Of a DNA stretch of 58,801 bases, positions 34,395-43,359 are shown piece after piece. The stretch is from contig NZ_AJLT01000014.1 in assembly GCF_000258765.1 (NCBI RefSeq), positions 1-58,801 of the forward strand, in the 5' to 3' direction. How positions within the stretch are numbered: the stretch's first letter is position 1; each line of letters opens with the position of its first letter. The translations under genes and the position numbers were made by a program. Under the pieces are notes generated by a model, which did no database searches, was not told the DNA's origin, and saw nothing but the letters and a program-made list of their open reading frames with translations. Source of the DNA: Gillisia marina. GTDB lineage: Bacteria; Bacteroidota; Bacteroidia; Flavobacteriales; Flavobacteriaceae.

Positions 34395-35939
34395 ATGAGC
34401 AAGAAAAATATAGAGATCCTAAATAATAAAATTGCTGAAGCTCATTTAGGTGGAGGCGAAAAGCGCATTGCAAAACAACACGAAAAGAAAAAATTAACAG
34501 CCAGAGAGCGTGTAGATTATTTCTTAGATGAAGGTTCTTTTGAAGAAATTGGAATATTGGTGACTCACCGAACTACAGATTTCGGGATGGAGAAACAACA
34601 GTTCTATGGAGACGGAGTTGTTACTGGCTATGGTACCGTAAATGGAAGATTGGTGTATGTGTTTGCTCAGGATTTTACTGTTTTTGGAGGAGCACTTTCT
34701 GAAACTCATGCCGAAAAGATTTGTAAAGTGATGGATCACGCCATGAAAGTTGGAGCACCTATAATTGGGCTGAATGATTCTGGTGGAGCACGTATTCAGG
34801 AAGGAGTTCGGTCTCTTGGTGGATACGCCGATATTTTTTACCGAAATGTACAAGCGTCCGGAGTAATTCCGCAGATTTCTGCAATTATGGGACCTTGCGC
34901 AGGTGGCGCTGTTTATTCTCCGGCAATGACAGATTTTACGGTAATGGTAGAGGGAAGCAGTTATATGTTTGTAACCGGGCCTAACGTGGTAAAAACCGTT
35001 ACCAATGAGGAAGTGACTTCAGAAGAATTGGGAGGCGCAAGTACCCATTCTACAAAATCTGGTGTTACTCATTTAACTTCCAATAACGATATCGCCTGCT
35101 TGGAGGATATCAAAACCTTGCTAAGTTATCTACCTCAAAATAATAAGGAAACTACAGGAAAACTTCCTTATGTGCTAACCGATGAAATAAGAGAAGGTCT
35201 GGACGAACTTATTCCGGACAGCGCCAATAAGCCTTACGACATGCACGAGGTGATAAAGGGAATTATCGATGAGGATTCATTTTTCGAGATTCATAAAGAC
35301 TACGCCGATAATATTATTGTTGGTTTTGCGAGATTAGGAGGAAGGAGCATAGGTATTGTTGCCAATCAACCAATGAGTCTGGCAGGCGTTCTGGATGTAG
35401 ATTCTTCAAAAAAAGCAGCTAGATTTACACGTTTTTGCGATTGTTTTAATATTCCGCTTTTGGTCTTAGTAGACGTACCGGGATTCTTACCGGGAACAGA
35501 TCAAGAATGGAACGGAATCATCTTGCACGGCGCTAAGCTGTTATATGCTTTAAGTGAAGCAACGGTGCCAAGAGTAACAGTTATTACCAGAAAAGCCTAT
35601 GGTGGAGCTTATGATGTGATGAATTCCAAACACATTGGAGCCGATCTTAACTTTGCATGGCCTACTGCAGAAATTGCGGTAATGGGTGCAAAAGGGGCTA
35701 GTGAGATCATCTTCAGAAAAGAAATTCAGGAGTCTGATAATCCGGAATTAAAACTTTCTGAAAAAGAAGCTGAATATGCAGAGAAATTTGCCAACCCTTT
35801 TGAAGCTGCAAAACGCGGATTTATAGATGAGGTAATTATGCCAAGGGATACCAGAAAGAAATTGCTGAAAGCTTTTAGCATGCTAGAGAAAAAGTCGGTT
35901 TTAAGAATAGATCGTAAACATGGGAATATTCCGTTATAG
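34395..35939 (+). CDS. Acyl-CoA carboxylase carboxyltransferase (beta) subunit
   Basis: A 514-residue carboxyltransferase holding both crotonase-like domains. Motifs include [18 protein letters not shown] at the N-terminus, [14 protein letters not shown] and [12 protein letters not shown] in the first half, and [20 protein letters not shown] and [10 protein letters not shown] in the second, where the oxyanion-hole glycines sit. It moves the carboxyl group from biotin to acyl-CoA, probably propionyl-CoA to methylmalonyl-CoA. It is encoded in the same direction as the carrier and carboxylase genes, separated by a repeat element. Confidence 0.92.
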   Translation: MSKKNIEILNNKIAEAHLGGGEKRIAKQHEKKKLTARERVDYFLDEGSFEEIGILVTHRTTDFGMEKQQFYGDGVVTGYGTVNGRLVYVFAQDFTVFGGALSETHAEKICKVMDHAMKVGAPIIGLNDSGGARIQEGVRSLGGYADIFYRNVQASGVIPQISAIMGPCAGGAVYSPAMTDFTVMVEGSSYMFVTGPNVVKTVTNEEVTSEELGGASTHSTKSGVTHLTSNNDIACLEDIKTLLSYLPQNNKETTGKLPYVLTDEIREGLDELIPDSANKPYDMHEVIKGIIDEDSFFEIHKDYADNIIVGFARLGGRSIGIVANQPMSLAGVLDVDSSKKAARFTRFCDCFNIPLLVLVDVPGFLPGTDQEWNGIILHGAKLLYALSEATVPRVTVITRKAYGGAYDVMNSKHIGADLNFAWPTAEIAVMGAKGASEIIFRKEIQESDNPELKLSEKEAEYAEKFANPFEAAKRGFIDEVIMPRDTRKKLLKAFSMLEKKSVLRIDRKHGNIPL

Positions 35940-35965
35940 AATTTATTAATAAAATTTAATAGCCT

Positions 35966-36490
35966 ATGAAATTTGATCTTGAAAAGTCTATAGAAATACT
36001 AGAAAGAACTCCAAAGGTTTTAATTTCGATGTTATCCGGTCTTTCCAGAGACTGGATAGAGAATAATGAAGGAACAGAAACTTGGAGTCCCTACGATGTG
36101 GTTGGTCATTTTATTCAAGGAGAAAAGAAAGACTGGATTCCGCGCGCTAAAATTATTTTAAGTGATGTGGGAAATAAAGAATTTGTTCCTTTTGATAGGT
36201 TTGCACAGTTTGAAGCAAGTAAAGGGAAGACACTTGTACAGTTATTAGAAGAATTTGAAAGCTTGCGAATTGCAAATATTGAAAAATTACGAGCACTAAA
36301 AATTAGGGAAGATCAATTGAAGCTGGAAGGGATACACCCGGCATTTGGAAAAGTGACTTTAGAACAATTGCTTTCTACATGGGTGGTACACGATCTAAAC
36401 CATATTTCTCAAATTTCAAGAGTAATGGCTTCTCAATACAAAAAGGAAGCCGGCCCATGGAATGCATATCTTAGAATTTTAAATTCCTAA
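35966..36490 (+). CDS. DinB family protein
   Basis: A 174-residue four-helix-bundle protein. The expected metal-binding His triad of the DinB/YfiT superfamily can be seen: DVVGHFIQGE (first His, about 48) and WVVHDLNHISQI (two His, about 140 and 144). Members bind a divalent metal and some are thiol-dependent S-transferases such as bacillithiol transferases; this one's substrate is unknown. It follows the carboxyltransferase gene by 26 bp. Confidence 0.85.
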   Translation: MKFDLEKSIEILERTPKVLISMLSGLSRDWIENNEGTETWSPYDVVGHFIQGEKKDWIPRAKIILSDVGNKEFVPFDRFAQFEASKGKTLVQLLEEFESLRIANIEKLRALKIREDQLKLEGIHPAFGKVTLEQLLSTWVVHDLNHISQISRVMASQYKKEAGPWNAYLRILNS

Positions 36491-36530
36491 AAACGATATT
36501 TATCTTAAGTTTTTTCCATTCTTCCCGACT

Positions 36531-36574
36531 GTAACAAATGTTACTGTAAGCAAGACTAAAAAGTAAGTTCTTTG
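36531..36574 (+). promoter_or_regulatory. Crp/Fnr-type operator and promoter of the YeeE/YedE pair
   Basis: GTAAC-aaat-GTTAC (36531-36544). TTTG (36571-36574) begins exactly 40 bp after the palindrome start, as at the two sister sites, though the TA of the -7 box is replaced by GT here. The predicted start of transcription is near 36581. Confidence 0.75.
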
Positions 36575-36596
36575 TTGCTAAATGAAAATATACATT

Positions 36597-37154
36597 ATGG
36601 AATGGATTTTTGAACCTTGGCCTTGGTATGTGGCTGGTCCTTTAATAGCACTTATTATGTTTCTCCTAATTTTCGTCGGGAAACAATTCGGAATGTCTTC
36701 TAATCTTAGAACCATGTGTACCATGTGTGGCGCAGATAATGCCGCAGACTTTTTTAATTTCGATTGGAAAGCTCAGCGATGGAATTTAGTGGTGGTGGTA
36801 GGAGCAGTTATAGGTGGTTTTATTGGAGCTCACTTTTTAACTAACGATGCAGCCGTTGCTATAAATCCGGAAACTATTGCTACGCTTCAAGATCTAGGAT
36901 TTAGTAGTGCAGGAAATGCCTATTTACCAGATGAATTATTTAGCATAGATGCTTTATTGAATATGAAGTCTTTAGCCATCCTTTTAATTGGAGGTTTGCT
37001 TATTGGTTTTGGAGCTAGATACGCAGGAGGTTGTACTTCTGGACATGCTATATCTGGATTAAGCAATTTGCAATTACCTTCGTTAATTGCGGTAATCGGA
37101 TTTTTTATTGGTGGACTTTTTATGATCCATGTTTTATTCCCTTTAATATTTTAG
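36597..37154 (+). CDS. YeeE/YedE family sulfur-compound transporter, first half
   Basis: A 185-residue membrane protein with four to five helices. Cysteine motifs TMCTMCGADNAADFF (about 33-47) and GGCTSGHAISGLS mark the YeeE/YedE family, which imports thiosulfate or other sulfane-sulfur compounds by Cys relay. An upstream ATG (36582) lies at the predicted transcription start, so I prefer 36597, which gives the 14-16-nt leader seen at the sister promoters. The partner gene starts 2 bp after its stop. Confidence 0.85.
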   Translation: MEWIFEPWPWYVAGPLIALIMFLLIFVGKQFGMSSNLRTMCTMCGADNAADFFNFDWKAQRWNLVVVVGAVIGGFIGAHFLTNDAAVAINPETIATLQDLGFSSAGNAYLPDELFSIDALLNMKSLAILLIGGLLIGFGARYAGGCTSGHAISGLSNLQLPSLIAVIGFFIGGLFMIHVLFPLIF

Positions 37155-37155
37155 A

Positions 37156-37569
37156 ATGAGAACACTTAGTTATTTATTTATAGGAATCTTTTTTGGAATT
37201 GTAATGTATAAATCTGAAGCCGCTTCTTGGTTTAGGATCTATGAAATGTTTCAGTTTCAATCGTTTCACATGTACGGAATTATTGGATCAGCTTTAATGC
37301 TTGGAGTTCTAGGAGTACAATTGATCAAGAGAAATAATATAAAATCTTTCTTTGGAGAGCCAATTAAATTTGTTCCGAAGGATAAAGGATTTACAAGATA
37401 TATTGTGGGTGGAATTATCTTCGGACTAGGTTGGGCTTTAGCCGGATCTTGTCCCGGGCCAATCTATACCTTAATAGGCGCCGGATATGTTTCTATATTG
37501 GTAGTGTTATTAGGCGCAATTCTAGGAACCTTTATTTATGGTTTGCTTCAGAAGAAATTGCCACACTAG
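37156..37569 (+). CDS. YeeE/YedE (DUF6691-type) transporter, second half
   Basis: A 137-residue membrane protein with four helices. FGLGWALAGSCPGPIYTLIGAG (about 90-111) is the second Cys-containing half-motif of YeeE/YedE transporters, which in Bacteroidota and Proteobacteria are often split in two genes, as here. It should pair with the protein encoded 2 bp upstream. Its stop codon overlaps the stop of the convergent channel gene by 4 bp, leaving no room for a terminator. Confidence 0.85.
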   Translation: MRTLSYLFIGIFFGIVMYKSEAASWFRIYEMFQFQSFHMYGIIGSALMLGVLGVQLIKRNNIKSFFGEPIKFVPKDKGFTRYIVGGIIFGLGWALAGSCPGPIYTLIGAGYVSILVVLLGAILGTFIYGLLQKKLPH

Positions 37570-38207
37570 ATATTTGGTGGTTTAATATCATCTGGTTCCA
37601 TAGTAAAGGAAGGAAGTGCTATTTTAAATTTCACCACAACTAGCCTAATACTAATAACGATTAGCGAAGTAACGACGTAGATAACATCATTATCTACATT
37701 TAAATTATACAAGATCACATAACCTAAGGCTCCTATCAAACAAGCGGTGGCGTAAATTTCTTTTCTAAAAATAACTGGAATTTCATTACAAAGAATATCA
37801 CGTATAACACCTCCAAATGTTCCTGTTATGGCCCCAAGTGCAATAGAAATTATTGGGCTTAACCCATTACTAATACCTGCTTCCACACCGGTAATGGTAA
37901 AAACTCCTAATCCAATAGTATCAAATAGAAAGAGGGAAGTTTTTAGATGATTTATTTTATGCCGAAACACGATTGTAAGGAAAGTGACAACACTAATTAA
38001 GTAGATATAGAACGTGTTTTCCATCCACATAACTGGGTTATTTCCTATTAAAATATCTCGTACTGTCCCGCCGCCAATCGCAGTAACGAATGCAATTATA
38101 AAAATACCGAAGAGATCAAGCTTTCTGGTCATAGCTGCTAAAGCACCAGAAATAGCAAAAGCTATGGTTCCTAAAACATCGAAAGTACTAAAAAGAGATA
38201 TATCCAT
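37566..38207 (-). CDS. TRIC / UPF0126 family cation channel
   Basis: A 213-residue membrane protein with seven helices and an internal repeat: FVTAIGGGTVRDILIGNNP in the first half and GAITGTFGGVIRDILCNEIP in the second, the GGGxxRD motif typical of the UPF0126/TRIC family, related to trimeric intracellular cation channels. I choose the ATG at 38207; an upstream TTG at 38219 would lie within CAAAGTTA (38217-38224), which is TAACTTTG, a perfect -7 box on the coding strand. The mRNA would have a very short leader. Confidence 0.83.
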   Translation of the reverse strand: MDISLFSTFDVLGTIAFAISGALAAMTRKLDLFGIFIIAFVTAIGGGTVRDILIGNNPVMWMENTFYIYLISVVTFLTIVFRHKINHLKTSLFLFDTIGLGVFTITGVEAGISNGLSPIISIALGAITGTFGGVIRDILCNEIPVIFRKEIYATACLIGALGYVILYNLNVDNDVIYVVTSLIVISIRLVVVKFKIALPSFTMEPDDIKPPNI

Positions 38208-38281
38208 AATTGGGCGCAAAGTTACTTTATATAATTCTATTTATTAACTGCAGCTATCAAAAGTGCCATTTATGGAGTTAG

Positions 38282-38297
38282 TAATTCAATTGAATTA
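38282..38297. promoter_or_regulatory. Perfect 16-bp palindrome between channel gene and trxB
   Basis: TAATTCAATTGAATTA is its own reverse complement. It lies 84 bp before the trxB ATG in the divergent intergenic region, and is a candidate operator for a dimeric regulator of either gene. Confidence 0.4.
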
Positions 38298-38380
38298 TAA
38301 ACAAATAGTAAATCTTAATAACAATTCCTGTAAGTTTTTGACTAAACTCCCTACTTTTACAGGACTAAATAAATATTGAA

Positions 38381-39361
38381 ATGTCAGATACACTAGAAAG
38401 AATAAAATGTTTAATAATAGGTTCTGGACCTGCTGGGTATACAGCAGCTATTTATGCAGCCAGAGCAGATATGAAACCAATTATGTACACTGGAATGGAA
38501 CCGGGAGGGCAATTAACTACTACTACAGAAGTAGATAATTTTCCTGGATATCCAGATGGTATAGATGGACCGGCCATGATGGTGGATCTTCAAAAACAAG
38601 CAGAGCGTTTTGGTACGCAAGTAAGATTTGGAATGGTTACAGAGGTTCAGTTTAATGAAGAACCGGGTGGTATACATAAAGCATGTATCGATAATGCTAC
38701 ATGGGTAGAAGCAGAGTCTGTTATAATTTCTACGGGTGCAACTGCAAAATATTTAGGACTGCCTAGTGAGCAACGTTTACGTGGAGGTGGAGTTTCTGCC
38801 TGCGCCGTTTGTGACGGTTTCTTTTATAAAAATCAAGACGTTGCTATAGTTGGTGGGGGAGATACCGCTGCGGAAGAAGCTACCTACCTTGCTAATATTT
38901 GTAAAAAAGTAACGATGTTGGTTCGTAAAGATGAGATGAAAGCATCTAAAGCAATGCAACACAGAGTTACCAATACAAAAAATATTGACCTTAAATATAA
39001 TACTGAAGTAGATGAGGTTATTGGAGAGCAAGTGGTTGAGGGATTAAGAATGCTGAATAACCAAACTGGTGAAAAAGAAGAAATCGCTATCACCGGATTA
39101 TTTATCGCTATTGGTCACAAGCCAAATACCGATATTTTTAAAGGCCAGTTGGAGATGGATGATATGGGTTATCTAATTACTAAAGGAAAATCTACTAAGA
39201 CAAATATGCCTGGTGTTTTTGCTTCCGGAGATGTTCAAGATAAAGAATATAGGCAAGCGATTACTGCCGCCGGTACCGGATGTATGGCTGCTTTAGATGC
39301 AGAGCGTTACTTAAGTTCTGTGGAAGAAATCAAAGAAAGGAAAGTAGAAGCTAATATGTAA
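38381..39361 (+). CDS. trxB: Thioredoxin-disulfide reductase
   Basis: A 326-residue flavoprotein that reduces thioredoxin with NADPH. The FAD motif is IIGSGPAGYTAAIYAAR (12-28), MEPGGQLTTTTEVDNFPG is conserved, the redox-active pair is in ACAVCDGFF (Cys about 144 and 147), the NADPH motif is VAIVGGGDTAAEEA, and the second FAD segment is PGVFASGDVQD. Normal length. It is monocistronic, with a strong terminator 20 bp after the stop. Confidence 0.95.
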   Translation: MSDTLERIKCLIIGSGPAGYTAAIYAARADMKPIMYTGMEPGGQLTTTTEVDNFPGYPDGIDGPAMMVDLQKQAERFGTQVRFGMVTEVQFNEEPGGIHKACIDNATWVEAESVIISTGATAKYLGLPSEQRLRGGGVSACAVCDGFFYKNQDVAIVGGGDTAAEEATYLANICKKVTMLVRKDEMKASKAMQHRVTNTKNIDLKYNTEVDEVIGEQVVEGLRMLNNQTGEKEEIAITGLFIAIGHKPNTDIFKGQLEMDDMGYLITKGKSTKTNMPGVFASGDVQDKEYRQAITAAGTGCMAALDAERYLSSVEEIKERKVEANM

Positions 39362-39381
39362 TTATAATTTATATTAAAAGT

Positions 39382-39413
39382 AAAAAAGCCTCAACAAATG
39401 TTGAGGCTTTTTT
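39382..39413. terminator. Bidirectional terminator between trxB and the MG2/plug gene
   Basis: AAAAAAGCCTCAAC (39382-39395), loop AAAT, GTTGAGGCTTTTTT (39400-39413): a perfect 14-bp stem with A/T tails on both sides, serving the two convergent genes. Confidence 0.92.
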
Positions 39414-39420
39414 ATTATCA

Positions 39421-41808
39421 TTATTTTAGATTAACGTTGATGACTTTAGATATTAAAACACCCTCTGCGTTCATGCCTTCAATAAATAATTTTATATTAT
39501 TTAATCCGAAATCTGGCAGTTTTACATTCATGGTATGATTAAAAGATGTTACACTGGGAACCCAATGAACAGAACCAAATTTTTTAAAAGGTTCACTTGT
39601 ATAATCAGCGTATTTTGGTGAATAATATTGTTTTGGTTTTTCAAAAGCTATATTTGGAGTAAAAGTTACAAGGTTTTTAAGTTCTTCTCGATTTAAGTCT
39701 TCTAAAGTGGGACCCAAACGAGTAAACAAATATAGTACTTCATTGAACCCACCCATAGCTCCCTCATAACTTCCAAGTCTGTCAAAGTAAAAACTTTCAA
39801 TTCTTGAAGTAGGTAAAGAAGTAAGTTCATCAAAATTTGGCATTCTTTGTCCGTCCAATATAAGTCTAAGACCTCCACCCCTGTAAGATCTTATAGTTAT
39901 GTTTGAAATTGAAGCACTAGAAGCACCGCCTCCATAGCCTTGCAAACCTTCTCTTACATCATATCCTTTTGACCTTATGAGAGATATCATATCAGGAAAA
40001 ATTCTAATCAAGTCTTCGTCTACAATAGTAACCTTACTTTCAAGATATCCAGGTAAAGTTTGTGTTCTTGGTATAATTTTTTTCTTTTTTCCAATTAACT
40101 CTACAGTATTTAATTCTATCCTATTAAAATCATTTAGAAATTTAGAAAATTCTTGATTGCTAAAATCTCTAGAGGTAAAGTCAGGATTATCTGGCCATTG
40201 TAAATCGAGATTTTCTACTTTGTATAATGGATCCACCCTCAGATATATCGGAGGCCTAGATAGCTGAAATTTTTTATCAATTAATGAAAATTTCAACTTT
40301 TCTTCTTTCTCTATATACATTCCGGACATTATAAACTCTTTCTCTCCTGGACTAAGTTTTATAGATTTCATTAAATGGTGTAGACTATTGTGAAATAAAA
40401 TTTCATTTTCGTCATTAATATCTCTATTTATGGTTCCAACCAAACTTAACCCCTTTTCAAATGGGAAGTTAATTTTCTTGGATTCTTTAAAAATTTCGTT
40501 CCATTCATATTTACTCCAGCCTTGATTAAGAAGTAGCAGCTCTAAATGAAATAATTTCTCTTTTGAAAAATTCCTAAAATAATAAGCAGGGTCTTGAATA
40601 AAACCTCTTAAATGAGGTTGTAAATAAAATTGACTCACTATGCTGTTATTCAGCATACTAGCTGTTGCTTCGGGAAGTATAGAAATACTGACATTAAAAT
40701 TATCTTCGATTCCTTCTATATTAAGTTTTAAAGAAATCGAATCTTTATCCTTCTTTATATTTTCCAACTGTACATCTGGTAATTTGAAGTTATAATTATT
40801 GAAAAATTTTCTTTCAGAAATCGGCGTTAAATCTTGATTGAATAGAGTTATAGTATTAACGCCTGTTGCAATGTCTGCCTTTTTTAATAAAAATGATTTA
40901 GAAAGATTTGATTTATCAAATTCTACAGAATGCATAGAAGAATTTCCATTTTTGTGAATAAGATAATATGCTTTTAACAAGCCGTTTGAATTTAAACTTT
41001 TAAGATTAGTAGAAAGTTTAAAACCGATATTTTTTTGGTCAAAATTGTTTTGAAGAATTAAGGAGATTCCTTTTGAACTAGAATCTGGCAGATCAAAAGT
41101 TTGCCTGTTCCCATCTTTAAATTCTATGACAGCATAATAGTTTTTATTGTTTTCTGGGTTAAATAAAAAAGTTCCCAAACCATGTATTTTCGTTTCGAAG
41201 GATTTTATAAAATTATCATCCTGATCAAAGATTTCTCCATTTTTAATTTCAATACCGTAACCATAATTATTTACGGACTTAACGCCTACAACGTTATTCA
41301 CTCCTATAAGCATATTTCCTCCTTCTGGAAGAAATTGTACGTCGTAAGTAATCAGTGAAGGCTCGTTGGTTATAACGGTTTCGTCTAAAATTTCAATCTT
41401 TTCAAGAAATGGTTCTGATTCTTTGAAATTTCTCATCCAAGAAGTTTCAGCCTGTATATAATAATTACCAGCAGTGAAAGTAGAATCTAATTTTATGGAT
41501 CCCTCTAGATAACCGCTTTTTGCTAAAAAGAGTTTACTCTCTTTCAGTTTTCCTTTTGAATCAAATAGAGTCACATAGATATTGGAGGTTTCTAGGAATG
41601 GTTTAAAATTTTGTTGATCTATTATATATCCTTTGAACCATATTTCTTCATTTTTAATAAATTCAGTCTTATTAATATGGAGATAAATTGACTCCATTGC
41701 AAATTTGTAATATTCGTCTAATAAAGATCTTATTGATTCCGGTTTTGATTGTGAACTTAGATTATGAGAAAAAGCGAATAACAGTAAAATAGTGAAAAGT
41801 TGTTTCAT
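39421..41808 (-). CDS. Large secreted MG2-like / TonB-plug-like protein
   Basis: A 795-residue protein with a signal peptide (LFTILLLFAFSHNLSSQS). The N-terminal segment YLHINKTEFIKNEEIWFKGY and the strand-rich stretch after it resemble the MG2 (macroglobulin-like) domain of secreted Bacteroidota proteins. Residues about 640-720 have a plug-like domain (ISLIRSKGYDV, ISNITIRSYRGG, LRLILDGQRM) but no barrel follows. It is probably periplasmic or cell-surface attached. Function unknown. Its coding sequence is bracketed by terminators, so it is a separate transcription unit. Confidence 0.7.
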   Translation of the reverse strand: MKQLFTILLLFAFSHNLSSQSKPESIRSLLDEYYKFAMESIYLHINKTEFIKNEEIWFKGYIIDQQNFKPFLETSNIYVTLFDSKGKLKESKLFLAKSGYLEGSIKLDSTFTAGNYYIQAETSWMRNFKESEPFLEKIEILDETVITNEPSLITYDVQFLPEGGNMLIGVNNVVGVKSVNNYGYGIEIKNGEIFDQDDNFIKSFETKIHGLGTFLFNPENNKNYYAVIEFKDGNRQTFDLPDSSSKGISLILQNNFDQKNIGFKLSTNLKSLNSNGLLKAYYLIHKNGNSSMHSVEFDKSNLSKSFLLKKADIATGVNTITLFNQDLTPISERKFFNNYNFKLPDVQLENIKKDKDSISLKLNIEGIEDNFNVSISILPEATASMLNNSIVSQFYLQPHLRGFIQDPAYYFRNFSKEKLFHLELLLLNQGWSKYEWNEIFKESKKINFPFEKGLSLVGTINRDINDENEILFHNSLHHLMKSIKLSPGEKEFIMSGMYIEKEEKLKFSLIDKKFQLSRPPIYLRVDPLYKVENLDLQWPDNPDFTSRDFSNQEFSKFLNDFNRIELNTVELIGKKKKIIPRTQTLPGYLESKVTIVDEDLIRIFPDMISLIRSKGYDVREGLQGYGGGASSASISNITIRSYRGGGLRLILDGQRMPNFDELTSLPTSRIESFYFDRLGSYEGAMGGFNEVLYLFTRLGPTLEDLNREELKNLVTFTPNIAFEKPKQYYSPKYADYTSEPFKKFGSVHWVPSVTSFNHTMNVKLPDFGLNNIKLFIEGMNAEGVLISKVINVNLK

Positions 41809-41880
41809 GAATTATCGATTTTTTAATGGAACTGAAGAATAATCAATTATTAAGCCAAAAAATTAACATTTTTAATAAAA

Positions 41881-41910
41881 AAACGCCTTTGAACATTTAC
41901 AAAGGCGTTT
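41881..41910. terminator. Terminator after the acidic lipoprotein gene
   Basis: AAACGCCTTTG and CAAAGGCGTTT pair around an 8-nt loop, with A and T runs flanking; it ends the upstream minus-strand gene. Confidence 0.88.
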
Positions 41911-41929
41911 TTTTATTAAAATGAATCGG

Positions 41930-42245
41930 TTAATTATCTCTCTTTATTTTAACTTCTCCATCATCAACTTTTACTTTAGATTCAGATCCGTCTGCTCTGT
42001 CTACTTTTTTTCTTGTACTCTCCATCGTCTTTCTTGATTTTAATTTCGTCGCCTTCGGCGGTTTCAATTTTAATCTTATCGCCATCTTCACTTATTTCTA
42101 CTTTATCATCATCATTTAAATTCATTTCTTGGCGAATTGCACTTTCATCGTCCATATCATCAGTTTCATTTTTTTCATCTCTACAAGAAACCAAGGCTAT
42201 AGATAGCATAGTAAAGACTAAACCATTTCTTAAAACATTTTTCAT
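41930..42245 (-). CDS. Small acidic repeat lipoprotein, frameshifted
   Basis: The N-terminus has a lipoprotein signal with lipobox ALVSC (Cys about 21), then a highly charged region with short strand repeats such as DKVEISEDGDKIKIE and DEIKIKKDDG. As written it ends after 87 residues in KKKSRQSRRI. Removing one base from the T7 run at 42005-42011 continues the repeat pattern (KKKVDRADGSESKVKVDDGEVKIKRDN in effect) to a stop at 41930, giving 104 residues. The charged repeat resembles the C-terminal tail of the PspC protein encoded upstream. Function unknown; probably a periplasmic lipoprotein of the same stress operon. Confidence 0.65.
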
Positions 42246-42282
42246 TTTATTGAAAATTAGGGGTTACTAAGATATAAACTTA

Positions 42283-43134
42283 CTACTTTTTAAAATATAG
42301 AGGAATGCCTTTTAACTTTTTTTTAGAAAGTATTGCTTTTTGAGAAAATTCCACTAAATCTACTTCCGGAGTATTATAAAGATCTACTTCGCTTTTATCT
42401 TTTGCTGAAAGCTTTAAGGTTTTAGAAACATTTATGCTGTTTTTAGAATTCCCGGTGGTAAACACTTCAGCATTTTTAGAGGTAAGTTTTTCACCATTAA
42501 ATTTAGAAGATTTTGCAGCGCTAAGGCTTAAATCGTCAATAGATCCTTTAAGTTTTGTTGAAGAATCATCCAATGCTTTCACACTTAATAAAGGAGATTT
42601 TAAAGATCCTTCCAGATCACTGGATTCTTTTAATTCAAGGGAAACATCTTCTGAAGTAATTTCTACTTCAACTTTAGCATTTCCTGAATTGTTTAATTTG
42701 AAAGAGTTTGTAGTTGCAGCAAATTTACTTTTCGATTTTCCTTTGGCAATAAATTCAAAATCGTTTAGAAATAATTCCTGAAGGGTTTCAAATTCTACCT
42801 TTCCATCTACCGTGATCTTGGTCAAGGTATCCGCAAATGTAATAGTTATCTGCTGAGATTTACTGTTGGAGATTTTTGTTGAAGGCTTAATGTAAAGTAC
42901 ATTATTCACCACTTCAATCTGAATGAGCTCATGCAAGTTGTCATCTGCTTCAACTTCTACCATAAAGCGACTTCCTTTTAAAAGTCCAACTTCAAATTCT
43001 CCATCCAGTTCTATAGATGTGAACGAATTGATATCAGTTTGCTCGGTGGTAACATTTCTACTTCCTTTCACACTTTTTTGCGCCTGAGAATTTAACCCAA
43101 CAAAAAGAAAAGCAACGAGTATATATTTATACAT
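42283..43134 (-). CDS. GIN / DUF2807 domain secreted protein
   Basis: A 283-residue protein with a signal peptide (LVAFLFVGLNSQAQ) and a head GIN domain (DUF2807): TSIELDGEFEVGLLKG and the DNLHELIQIEVVNNVLYIKP stretch, followed by regular strands rich in Ser/Lys/Leu forming a right-handed beta-helix-like series. Such proteins are secreted or periplasmic and accompany PspC/PadR genes in Bacteroidota; their role is unknown. A -7 box TATATTTG (43165-43158) lies 24 bp upstream, after a terminator, so it may have its own promoter besides read-through. Confidence 0.8.
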   Translation of the reverse strand: MYKYILVAFLFVGLNSQAQKSVKGSRNVTTEQTDINSFTSIELDGEFEVGLLKGSRFMVEVEADDNLHELIQIEVVNNVLYIKPSTKISNSKSQQITITFADTLTKITVDGKVEFETLQELFLNDFEFIAKGKSKSKFAATTNSFKLNNSGNAKVEVEITSEDVSLELKESSDLEGSLKSPLLSVKALDDSSTKLKGSIDDLSLSAAKSSKFNGEKLTSKNAEVFTTGNSKNSINVSKTLKLSAKDKSEVDLYNTPEVDLVEFSQKAILSKKKLKGIPLYFKK

Positions 43135-43165
43135 TTTTTAATAAATTAAAATTCAAGCAAATATA

Positions 43166-43193
43166 GAAAAAGCCCCCATACTTTGGAGGCTTT
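43166..43193 (-). terminator. Internal terminator between the small ORF and the GIN gene
   Basis: On the minus strand AAAGCCTCC pairs with GGGGGCTTT (one G-U), followed by a short T-run. It would separate the DUF4870-PadR-PspC part from the GIN gene. Confidence 0.6.
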
Positions 43194-43195
43194 AT

Positions 43196-43357
43196 TTAGC
43201 TTGCTACGCAGGTCTTGGAACACCTGGTGAGCATGTCTATTTTTTGCTCTTGCAAAAGCTCTAGATACTGACTGTTTTCAGTTATTTTTCCTTCAGTTGG
43301 TTCTCCGGAGAAAATGGATAAAACCAAAACGATTATAAGTTTGATTAATGCTATCAT
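43196..43357 (-). CDS. Small secreted or membrane peptide, 53 aa
   Basis: ATG at 43357, 2 bp before the PspC gene's stop region ends, running to TAA at 43196. Residues 1-17 are hydrophobic (LIKLIIVLVLSIFSG), followed by a soluble stretch and two Cys near the end (RCSKTC). The spacing suggests translation on the PspC transcript, and a terminator hairpin follows directly. I do not recognise a family; the ORF may be a real short peptide or chance. Confidence 0.45.
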   Translation of the reverse strand: MIALIKLIIVLVLSIFSGEPTEGKITENSQYLELLQEQKIDMLTRCSKTCVAS

Positions 43358-43359
43358 GA

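Noticed and set aside
38217..38219. TTG start for the TRIC-type channel
   Set aside because: It falls inside the predicted -7 box; the ATG at 38207 keeps the conserved N-terminus.
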